From Fen-999 sp035505955 (GTDB taxonomy: Bacteria; Pseudomonadota; Gammaproteobacteria; Burkholderiales; Rhodocyclaceae): a stretch of DNA of 25,173 nt. Position 1 is the stretch's first letter; every line of letters starts with the position of its first letter. Position numbers and translations under genes: made by a program. Of the stretch, positions 14,906-23,200 are shown piece after piece. The stretch is from the NCBI GenBank assembly GCA_035505955.1, contig DATJQH010000102.1:1-25173 (forward strand). Direction: 5' to 3'. Below the pieces are notes generated by a model. The model was not told the DNA's origin. It saw nothing but the letters and a program-made list of their open reading frames with translations, and ran no database searches.

Positions 14906-15550
14906 CTACAAGCCTTCCCGCGCCAGGTCCTCTGGATTCAGGTTGGTGTGCACCGCCTTGTGCGCGATGCCCTTGTGGCAGTCGATGCAGGTCTTGCCGT
15001 CCTCGATCGCGCCTTCGTGCTTGACGACGGAGCGGTCCTTCTGCTTTGACTTGTCCATGGTATCGAAATTATGACAATTGCGACACTCTTTCGAGTCGGC
15101 GTCCTTCATCTTCTTCCACACGCGCTTGGCCATGGTCAGCCGGTGCTCTTCGAACTTCTCGGGCGTGTCGACGATGCCGCTCAGGTGGCCGATGACGTCA
15201 CGCGCCGCCAGCAGCTTCATCGTCGCCTTGCGGCCGTAGTCAATGGGGTTCTTGCTGCTGGCCACGTGGCAATCGGCACAGGCCACTGTCGTGCCGCTGC
15301 GGTTGGTGTAATGGACCGTCTTCTTGAGGTCTTCGTACGGGATCGTCATCTCGTGGCACGAGATGCAGAATTCGGACCGGTTGGTCCATTCCATGCCGGT
15401 GTTGAGGGCGCCCCACACGGCGACGCCAAACACCACCCCGATGACCAGCATGCGTCCCATGGAGCATCTGGGTGGCTGCTTCAGGCGGCGCAGCCATCCC
15501 GACTGCTGTACGTGTATCCCCTCGTCGGGCGGGGGTGCGTTCTCGGCCAT
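14906..15550 (-). CDS. NapC/NirT family tetraheme cytochrome c (quinol-linked)
   Basis: This is a 214-residue membrane-anchored cytochrome. One transmembrane helix lies near residues 33-51. Four CxxCH heme sites are visible: CISCH 62-66, CADCH 91-95, CRNCH 156-160 and CIDCH 188-192. The segment CISCHEM after the helix is typical of the NapC/NrfH quinol-oxidising heme. Family members move electrons between the quinone pool and periplasmic proteins. No nap reductase gene is nearby, so here it probably serves the adjoining cytochromes and FccAB. The Shine-Dalgarno AAGGAGGAG lies 7 bases before the ATG. It is the first gene of the six-gene cluster. Confidence 0.93.
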   Translation of the reverse strand: MAENAPPPDEGIHVQQSGWLRRLKQPPRCSMGRMLVIGVVFGVAVWGALNTGMEWTNRSEFCISCHEMTIPYEDLKKTVHYTNRSGTTVACADCHVASSKNPIDYGRKATMKLLAARDVIGHLSGIVDTPEKFEEHRLTMAKRVWKKMKDADSKECRNCHNFDTMDKSKQKDRSVVKHEGAIEDGKTCIDCHKGIAHKAVHTNLNPEDLAREGL

Positions 15551-15956
15551 GCGGCGTCTCCTCCTTGTACCGCGTCTGATCCGCCCACCTTTATGGATGG
15601 CGGGCTGGACAGCGTGGTGTATGACTATCTTGTGTTCAGGGATTATTGCAGCACTTCAGACAAATGCACAAGGGGTCGGCAGGAGTTTTTTGATCGAAAT
15701 GTGTGATTTTGTATTCAGGGAAACTAATCGGTACCAAAATGCTCGCAGAGAGCATCCATCAGACAGGTCATAATGAGTAGATGATGCACCACAACATTTT
15801 GATAAATACGCAATAAAACAACATTCTATTAATTAGCGAGTGCTAATATTATGCGAAGAATCGTGTTGTATTGCCAAAGAGCTGATATTGCGACCTGATA
15901 GCAGATTCATGCCCCGAAGCGGCTGGGGAGGGCCTCCCTGATGCATAATCCTTCAT
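15551..15956. promoter_or_regulatory. AT-rich divergent intergenic region with inverted repeats
   Basis: This 406-base gap separates the redox cluster (minus) from the adhesin secretion operon (plus). Its central part (about 15700-15900) is much richer in A+T than the surrounding DNA. It contains ATGCTC-GCAGA-GAGCAT (15739-15755), ATTAGC-GAGT-GCTAAT (15832-15847) and GGGAGG-G-CCTCCC (15926-15938). A weak minus-strand promoter is possible at TTGTGC (15671-15666), 18 bases, AATAAT (15647-15642). A weak plus-strand one is possible at TTGCCA (15871-15876), 18 bases, CTGATA (15895-15900). No convincing small gene or RNA was seen. Confidence 0.55.
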
Positions 15957-18146
15957 ATGAGTGAGGATTCCATGGGCTCGGCGGCCGCCGCGGCTGTTCA
16001 CCTTGGCGGCGGGTTGCGGGAGGATCTCCTGCACCACGATCCGCTGCTCGATTGCCTGGTGGAACTGACGCGCATCAACGGGCGGCCGAGTACGCGTGCG
16101 GCCTTGAGCGCGGGGCTGCCGATCGCCAAGTCGGGACTGACGCCATCGTTATTCGCGCGTGCCGCGGCGCGGGCAGGATTTTCGAGCAAGATATTGCGGC
16201 GCCCCCTCGACAAGATCGACGGTGCCTTGATGCCGGTCGTTCTCCTATTGGCGGACGACGAGGCCTGCCTGCTGCTGGGCTGGGAGAACGAGGGTGCCAC
16301 GGCGCGCGTGCTGTTGCCTGAGGGCGGGCAGGGCAGCGCGGCGCTGACGCGCGAAGAGCTTGAGCGGCGATACGTCGGCATCGCGATTTTTGCGCGGCCC
16401 CATTTCCGCTTCGACCAGCGCACGCCGCAAATCGGGCAGCCGGTGCAGCGCCACTGGTTCTGGGGCGCGCTGATCGAGCAGTGGCCCGTCTATCGTGACA
16501 TCCTCGCAGCGGCGCTGCTGATCAACCTGTTTGCGCTCGCCATGCCGCTGTTCACGATGAACGTGTACGACCGCGTGGTGCCGAATTTCGGCGTCGAGAC
16601 GCTGTGGATGCTGGCGGCAAGCCTGCTGCTGGTGCTGGGCCTGGACTATGCCCTGCGCCTGTTGCGCGGTCACTTCATCGACTTGGCCAGTGCGCGCATT
16701 GACATCAAGCTGTCGGCATTGATCATGGAGCGTGTCCTCGGCATGCGCATGGTCGACCGTCCGGCGTCAGTGGGTTCGTACGCGGCGACATTGCGGTCTT
16801 TCGAAGCCATCCGAGACTTCATCGCTTCAGCCACGGTGACGGCCCTGATCGACCTGCCGTTTGCCTTCCTGTTCCTGCTCGTGATCCTGTGGATTTCCTG
16901 GCCTCTGGTATTCCTGCCAATCGTTGGCGGCATCGCGATCATCGTGTACAGCTACATCGTCCAGCACAAGATGCACGAGCTGTCGGACAGCACCTTCCGC
17001 GCCACGGCGCTGCGCAACGCGACACTGGTGGAAAGCCTCACAGCGCTGGAGACCATCAAGGCCCAGAGCGCCGAGGGTCAGATGCAGGAAAAGTGGGAGA
17101 GGACCGCGGCCTTCCTGGCGCGCGTCAGCAGTGAATTGCGCCTGCTGTCGTCTTCGGCGATCAACGGCACGATGACGTTGCAACAGATCACGAACCTGGC
17201 GACCGTCGTAGCCGGCGTGTACCTGATCCACGCCAACATGCTGACCATGGGCGGGCTGATCGCCTGCACGATGCTGCTGGGCCGGGCCATGGCGCCGCTC
17301 GGGCAGATCGTCGGCTTGCTGATGCAGTACCACAACGCCCGGTTGTCACTGACATCGCTCGAACAGACCATGTCCAAGCCGACGGAGCGCAGCGGCGAAA
17401 CAGCGTTCGTGCACCGGCCGGAGATTCACGGGGACATCGAATTCCGCGATGTCACGTTCGCCTACGGTGCCCAGGGCGAACCGGCGTTGAAGTCGGTGTC
17501 GTTTCGCATCAAGGCGGGCGAGCATGTCGCTGTCATTGGCCGTGTCGGTTCCGGCAAGACGACACTGCACAAGCTGATGCTCGGCCTGTTCGCGCCCGAC
17601 GAGGGCGCGGTGCTGGTCGACGGCGTCGACCTGCGCCAGCTCGACCCGGCCGACCTGCGGCGCAACGTCGGCTACGTCGGCCAGGATTCGATGCTGTTCT
17701 TCGGCACGCTGCGCGAGAACATCGCCATCGGCGCGCCGTATGCGGACGACCGGGCGATCATCGAAGCCGCGGCGGTAGGCGGCCTGACGGAGTTCGTGAA
17801 TCGCCATCCCCAGGGCTTCGACATGCAGATCGGTGAGCGCGGTGAATCGCTTTCGGGCGGCCAGCGTCAGGGCGTGGCGATCGCGCGCGCAGTGCTGCTG
17901 GATCCGCCGATCCTGCTCCTCGACGAACCGACGAGCGCCATGGACTTCACCTCCGAGGCGCAGTTCAAGGAACGCCTGCATCAGCTTGCTACCGGCAAGA
18001 CGCTGGTGGTGGTCACGCACCGGACAAGTTTGATCGACCTTGCGGACCGCATCATCGTGATCGATGCCGGCCGCATCGTTGCCGACGGGCCGAGGAACTC
18101 GGTGGTCGAGGCGTTGCAGAGCGGCCGGATCGGACGTGCCTCATGA
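15957..18146 (+). CDS. LapB-like type I secretion ABC transporter
   Basis: This is a 729-residue inner-membrane ATPase that powers export of the adhesin encoded downstream. The N-terminal domain (DPLLDCLVELTRINGRPS onward, to about residue 140) is a C39-like domain. The membrane domain spans about 170-450. The ATPase has Walker A GRVGSGKT at 528-535, signature LSGGQ at 632-636, Walker B ILLLDEPTSAMD at about 650-661 and H-loop TH near 688. The ATG at 15957 has no Shine-Dalgarno; an in-frame ATG at 15972 has GAGG 5 bases upstream and may be the true start. The stop overlaps the fusion-protein ATG. The best match in architecture is LapB of the LapA system. Confidence 0.93.
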   Translation: MSEDSMGSAAAAAVHLGGGLREDLLHHDPLLDCLVELTRINGRPSTRAALSAGLPIAKSGLTPSLFARAAARAGFSSKILRRPLDKIDGALMPVVLLLADDEACLLLGWENEGATARVLLPEGGQGSAALTREELERRYVGIAIFARPHFRFDQRTPQIGQPVQRHWFWGALIEQWPVYRDILAAALLINLFALAMPLFTMNVYDRVVPNFGVETLWMLAASLLLVLGLDYALRLLRGHFIDLASARIDIKLSALIMERVLGMRMVDRPASVGSYAATLRSFEAIRDFIASATVTALIDLPFAFLFLLVILWISWPLVFLPIVGGIAIIVYSYIVQHKMHELSDSTFRATALRNATLVESLTALETIKAQSAEGQMQEKWERTAAFLARVSSELRLLSSSAINGTMTLQQITNLATVVAGVYLIHANMLTMGGLIACTMLLGRAMAPLGQIVGLLMQYHNARLSLTSLEQTMSKPTERSGETAFVHRPEIHGDIEFRDVTFAYGAQGEPALKSVSFRIKAGEHVAVIGRVGSGKTTLHKLMLGLFAPDEGAVLVDGVDLRQLDPADLRRNVGYVGQDSMLFFGTLRENIAIGAPYADDRAIIEAAAVGGLTEFVNRHPQGFDMQIGERGESLSGGQRQGVAIARAVLLDPPILLLDEPTSAMDFTSEAQFKERLHQLATGKTLVVVTHRTSLIDLADRIIVIDAGRIVADGPRNSVVEALQSGRIGRAS

Positions 18147-19567
18147 AACTCGACGCCGACGCCTGGCTGGCTCGCGGCCGCAAGCTGCGCGACCGGCTCG
18201 ATGCCATCAGCCGCGCCGTGCAGCCGAAGATCGACGCCTGGCTCAACGGCCTGCGCACCGAACCGGAACGCCCCGAAGCCGGCTTTGTGGCGGACGCCGA
18301 CTACTACATGATCTACCAGGAACCGCTGCGTGCCCGCATGCTCGTGCGCACGCTGTTGGTGGTGGTGGCGGTATTCGTCCTGCTTGCCGCGGTGATTCAG
18401 GTGGACGAGATCACGCGCGGCGAGGGGCGCGTCATTCCGTCCCGGCAGTTGCAGGTGCTGCAGAGCCTCGACGGCGGTATCGTGTCGCAGATTGCGGTGC
18501 AGGAAGGGCAGGTGGTCGAGGCCGACCAGCTGCTGCTGCAGATCGATTCGACGCGCTTCGAGTCGTCGGCGCGCGAAGGCCAATCGCAGTATTCGTCCCT
18601 GCTGGCCAAGTCGGCGCGGCTGCGGGCACTCGCTGAAGACAAGCCGTTCGTGCCGCCGGCCGAAGCGTCGGGCGTTGACCCGCAACAGGTCGAAGAGGAG
18701 CGCCGGCTCTACGAGACCAGGAAGTCGGAATTGGCGGCACAGGTTGCGATCGCGCGCCAGCAGTTGGCACAGCGGCAGGAGGAACTCGCCGAGAGTCGCG
18801 CCAAGCGCGACCAGGCGTCGCAGGCCTATGATCTGTCGGCGCGCGAGTTGGCCGTGACGAAGCCATTGATCAGTTCGGGCGCGGTCTCCGAGGTCGAACT
18901 GTTGCGGCTCGAACGCGATGTGGCGCGCTTCCGCGGCGAACGGGACATGGCGTCGGCGCAGATTTCCCGCGTCCAGGCGGCCATTGCCGAAGCCAACGGC
19001 AAGATCCAGGAAGTCGAACTCAACTTCCGCAACGAGGCGCGCAAGGATCTCGCCGAGACGACGGCGAAGCTGAACGCACTTTCGGAGACCAACGTCGGGC
19101 TCGCCGACAAGGTCAAGCATTCGTCGATCCGCTCGCCGGTCAAGGGCACGATCAAGCGCCTGCTGGTGAACACCGTGGGCGGCGTCGTGCAGCCTGGCAA
19201 GGACATCGTCGAGGTCGTGCCGCTCGAGGATGCGCTGGTCCTCGAAGCCAAGGTGCAGCCCAAGGACATCGCCTTCCTGCGGCCTGGGCAAAAGGCCGTC
19301 GTCAAGTTCACCGCCTACGACTTCTCGATCTACGGCGGGCTCGATGCCAAGCTGGAACAGATCGGCGCGGACTCGGTGACGGACGAAAAGGGTAACACCT
19401 ACTATGTCGTTCGGGTACGCACGGACAAGCCGAGCCTGGGCGCGAACCTGCCGATCATCCCCGGCATGGTGGCGGAAGTTGACATCGTCACCGGGCAAAA
19501 GAGCATCCTCGCGTATCTGCTGAAGCCGGTGTTGAGAGCGAAGCAGGCAGCGCTGACAGAACGTTGA
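18143..19567 (+). CDS. LapC/HlyD-like type I secretion membrane fusion protein
   Basis: This is a 474-residue periplasmic adaptor linking the ABC transporter to an outer-membrane TolC-type channel. One transmembrane helix lies at about 66-86. Lipoyl-like half motifs flank a long coiled coil (about 140-320, rich in A, E, Q, R and L). The C-terminal beta barrel contains HSSIRSPVKGTIKRL and the HlyD-family GLDAKLEQIGADSVTDEKG...YYVVRV segment. The start overlaps the transporter stop (ATGA) and the end overlaps a possible TTG start of the next gene. No TolC-like gene (LapE) is in the window; it may lie past the right edge or elsewhere. Confidence 0.94.
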   Translation: MKLDADAWLARGRKLRDRLDAISRAVQPKIDAWLNGLRTEPERPEAGFVADADYYMIYQEPLRARMLVRTLLVVVAVFVLLAAVIQVDEITRGEGRVIPSRQLQVLQSLDGGIVSQIAVQEGQVVEADQLLLQIDSTRFESSAREGQSQYSSLLAKSARLRALAEDKPFVPPAEASGVDPQQVEEERRLYETRKSELAAQVAIARQQLAQRQEELAESRAKRDQASQAYDLSARELAVTKPLISSGAVSEVELLRLERDVARFRGERDMASAQISRVQAAIAEANGKIQEVELNFRNEARKDLAETTAKLNALSETNVGLADKVKHSSIRSPVKGTIKRLLVNTVGGVVQPGKDIVEVVPLEDALVLEAKVQPKDIAFLRPGQKAVVKFTAYDFSIYGGLDAKLEQIGADSVTDEKGNTYYVVRVRTDKPSLGANLPIIPGMVAEVDIVTGQKSILAYLLKPVLRAKQAALTER

Positions 19568-19578
19568 ACACGCGCGGC

Positions 19579-20202
19579 ATGACCGAGTCGATCCACTGTT
19601 TCGTTTCCAGGCACCCGGATTTGCTGCCGCGCTGGCGCGAGGCGTTTCCGTCGGCGGTGGCCGGCGCCGATGCGAAAGTCAGCCCCCATGGTACGCCGTG
19701 CATGATCTGGGCGCGGCTCGAACCGGGTGCTGCGCCCGTCAGTGCGATCGAGCGCGTGCGTGGCGAGTTCGGCGCGATACCGGTTGTCGTGCTGAGCGAC
19801 CAGCCCAGCGACGAGGAAGCACTGAGCTGTTTCGCGGCGGGCGCACGCGGGTACTGCAATACCCATTCCGCGGCCGAGTTGCTGCGGCGGATCGCCGACG
19901 TGGTACTCCAGGGCGGCTTGTGGATCGGCGAGTCACTGATGCAGCGGCTGCTCCAGGGCACAGCCCGGGTCCCGATGCCGGCGCCCAGTTGGGCACCGCG
20001 CGACTGGGCGGCCCTGCTTACCGAAAGGGAGCGCGAGGTCGCCGCCGCCGTGGCGGATGGGGCCAGTAACAAGGAAATCGCGCGCCAGCTCGGTATCACC
20101 GAACGCACCATCAAGGCTCACACCGGCGCCATCTTCGAGAAGCTGGGCGTCCGGGACCGCCTGCAACTGTCGCTGGTCGTACACGGTCGCCAGCCAAACT
20201 GA
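19579..20202 (+). CDS. LuxR-type response regulator with degenerate receiver domain
   Basis: This is a 207-residue DNA-binding protein (an upstream TTG at 19564, overlapping the previous stop, is an alternative start). The C-terminus has a clear LuxR/GerE helix-turn-helix at about 146-200: LTEREREVAAAVADGASNKE followed by IARQLGITERTIKAHTGAIF. The N-terminus is receiver-like, but the phospho-acceptor Asp after strand 3 appears replaced by W44 (CMIWARL) and the conserved Lys is missing (GYCNTHS). It is therefore unlikely to be controlled by ordinary phosphotransfer. It probably regulates the adhesin operon in which it lies. Residues 32-40 (AKVSPHGTP) are encoded by an exact copy of the dispersed repeat. 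Confidence 0.87.
   Translation: MTESIHCFVSRHPDLLPRWREAFPSAVAGADAKVSPHGTPCMIWARLEPGAAPVSAIERVRGEFGAIPVVVLSDQPSDEEALSCFAAGARGYCNTHSAAELLRRIADVVLQGGLWIGESLMQRLLQGTARVPMPAPSWAPRDWAALLTEREREVAAAVADGASNKEIARQLGITERTIKAHTGAIFEKLGVRDRLQLSLVVHGRQPN
19672..19697 (+). repeat. Dispersed bipartite repeat, copy in the LuxR-type gene
   Basis: GCGAAAGTCAGCCC, four bases (CCAT), GGTACGCC. It is in frame as AKVSPHGTP. Confidence 0.8.
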
Positions 20203-20281
20203 CGTCCCGCGGTACCTGTACTTCGGTCCAATAGCCGGTCGCCACGCTTCGGCCTAGAGTGCCCCCACTCGGATTCCGTAT

Positions 20282-20286
20282 GGAGG
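20282..20286 (+). promoter_or_regulatory. Shine-Dalgarno of the adhesin gene
   Basis: GGAGG lies 7 bases before the ATG at 20294 and fixes the start of the adhesin frame. The 91-base gap to the regulator gene also contains a weak GAGTG-CCCC-CACTC hairpin at 20257-20270 and no clear promoter. Confidence 0.75.
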
Positions 20287-20293
20287 CATCGTC

Positions 20294-23200
20294 ATGGCAA
20301 ACGTCGTCGGCAAGGTCGCATTCATTCAAGGGCAGGCATTCGTTCGTGCGGCCGATGGTAGCCAGCATGCGCTCAAGGTCGGCGATCCCGTGCTGGAAGG
20401 CGAAGTCATCGTCACGGGGCCGAACAGCCGTGTCGAACTGGCCTTCGACGGCGGCCAGACGTTTCTGCTGCGCGAACAGGAAACCGTGACGATCGACCAG
20501 TCGGTGATCGGCACCGAATTGCCGGGACACCACGAGGCAGCCTTGCTCGATCGCGTCGCCGAAACCTCGGCGATCACGCGCGCGCTGGCCGAAGGCAGCA
20601 GCCTCGACGAACTTCTCGAAGAGACATCGACCGGCATGGCCGGAGGTGGGGCCGGCAACGATGGCCACAGCTTTGTCGAACTCATGCGCGTCGTCGAGGC
20701 GGTGCCGCCGCTGGCCTACCAATATGGCAGCGGTAGCGGCTACGTGTCGCCGGAACTTGTTCAAGGCGGCCATTTCCCGGATGTGCCGGCACCGCGGGCG
20801 AACGACGATTCTGTCACGACGTTCGAAGGGCACCCAGTGCACGGCAACGTGCTCGGCAACGATCAGACCGCCGGCGGCTTTGCCCTTGCCGTTTCCGGAT
20901 TTTCGGTCGACACGAACGGCGATGGCCAGACCGAGACATTTTCGCCCGGCCAAGCTGCCACCATAGCAGGCGTCGGCACGCTCGCCATCTCCGCCGACGG
21001 CGCCTATACCTTCACGCCCGCTTCGGGGTACGTCGGGACCGTCCCGGCAGTCACCTACACGGCAGACAATGGCCATGGCTCGTCCAGCGCAACGCTCAGC
21101 ATCGCGGTGACTTCCAGTGCGCCGACGCTGGTCATCACGGACAACAACGGCGCCACCGCGGGTCAGCTCAGCGTGAACGAAGCCGGCCTGCCGGCGGGGT
21201 CGCTGCACGACGGCAGCAACGTCGCCACGGGCAGCATGACGCTGACCGCGCCGAGTGGCCTGGTGGGCATCGATGTGGGCGCGACGCATGTCACGCTGGC
21301 GCAGCTCAATAGCCTGGGTGCGACGCCGATCGTGGTGACCACGGCCGACGGTGTGCTCACGCTGACCGGCTTCAACGCCGTCACCGGCGTTTTGAGCTAC
21401 AGCTACAGCATCAGCGCGCCGCAGAGCGTCGCTGGCACTGGCGTTACGGACAGCGTCGATATCACGGTACAGGATTCGGCCGGACGCACTGCGTCAGCTA
21501 CATTGACGGCGACGATAGTCGACGACAATCCGATAGCGCGGAATGACCCGGCAGCCATTGCCGAAGACGCGGTCCCGAACACCATCAATGGAACAGTACT
21601 CGGAAACGACGCGGTGGGGGCGGACACCAGCGCCACGCCGGTCACGCCTGCGGACGTCACGCTCGCTCATGGTCACCTGGTGCTGAATGGCGACGGAACG
21701 TACACCTACACACTGAACAATGCCGACCCGGCTGTGCAGGCGCTCGGGGCGGGACAGACTCTGACCGAGAGCTATGTGTACACGTTGACGGACGGCGATG
21801 GCGACAGTACCACTGCAACGCTGAACATCACGATCAATGGCACGAACGATGCACCGGTGGCGCGGGACAACACAGCAATCACCAACGAAGACACTGCGGT
21901 GACCATCGATGTGCGCGGCAACGACAGCGATATCGATGGCGATACTCTGGCCGTTTCGGCAGTGACCAACGGCGCCCATGGCACCGTGGCGCTCGACAGC
22001 AATGGCAACCCGGTCTACACCCCGGCGGCCAACTGGAGCGGCACCGACAGTTTCACTTACACCATCAGCGACGGACATGGCGGAACGTCGACGGCAACCG
22101 TGAGCGTGACCGTCAATGCGATCAATGACGCACCGATCGCGACGGCTGACGTTGCGAGCACGGCGATCAATGCGCCCGTGACGGTGCCGGTGCGGGCGAA
22201 CGACACGGACGTTGAAGGAGATAGCCTGACTGTCGCGGGCGTGACGAGCGGGGCGCATGGCACGGTGACGATTGACCCGGTCAGCGGCAACCCGATCTAC
22301 ACTCCGGCGACGAACTGGAGCGGCACGGACAGTTTCACTTACACCATCAGCGACGGCCACGGCGGCACGGCGACTGCAACGGTGAGTGTGACCGTTGGCG
22401 CCAATACGCCGCCGACCGGCCAGGACGCTACGTTCACGCTGGTCGAGGACGGCAGCCGGACGTTTGCGGTGAGCGATTTCGGGTTTGCCGATACCGACCT
22501 GGGGCAGACTCTGCAGGCGGTGCGGATCGACAGCCTGCCCAGCGGGGGCAGTCTCACCTACCTCGGTAATCCGGTGGCTGTCGGACAGCTGGTTCCGGCC
22601 TTGGATTTGGGTAATCTCGTGTATGCGCCTGCGCTGAACGGCAACGGCAGTCCGTATGCCAGTTTCAACTTCAGCGTGCAGGACAGCGGTGGGGCCTTCG
22701 ACACGACGCCGAACACGATCACGCTGAACGTCACACCGGTGAACGACGCGGCGGTGATCACGCCGGCGACGCTGAACGTCACCGAAGGCAACACTGCGGC
22801 GGTGATCAGCGGCGGCGGCACGCTGGCGATCACGGACGTGGACAGCGCGGCGACCTTCGTCGCCCAAAACAACGTGGCCGGCAGCTACGGGCACTTCAGC
22901 CTGGCGACCAACGGCGTGTGGACCTACACGGCGGACAGCGCGCACAACGAATTCGTGGGCGGCACCACCTACACCGACAGCTTCACGGTCACCAGTGCCG
23001 ACGGCACGGTGAGCACCGTGACGGTGAACATCCTGGGCACCAACGACGCGCCAACGATTGCAGTGCCGGGTGCGCAGACGACCAGCGAGGACGCAACCTA
23101 CGTGTTCAGCAGCGCCAACAGCAATGCCATTTCGGTGGCCGATGTTGATGGTGGTACTTTGACGACCACGCTTTCGATTGGCAACGGCGTGCTATGGGCA

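Noticed and set aside
15799..15812. TTGAT start of an FNR-like site in the divergent region
   Set aside because: The right half matches ATCAA at only two of five positions, so it is not a credible FNR box.
15838..15846. GAGTGCTAA, identical to one half of the CIRCE heat-shock operator
   Set aside because: The other half (TTAGCACTC nine bases away) is absent; the bases instead form a simple 6-bp inverted repeat, and no chaperone gene is near.
17981..19498. Long reverse-strand reading frames (also 4049-5491, 8039-9223 and 21494-22945)
   Set aside because: They lie opposite well-recognised genes, have compositions typical of antisense frames in GC-rich DNA (rich in R, A, G, H, Q) and show no family motif.
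20257..20270. GAGTG-CCCC-CACTC hairpin before the adhesin gene
   Set aside because: Only 5 bp with no T-run, too weak to call a terminator or operator.
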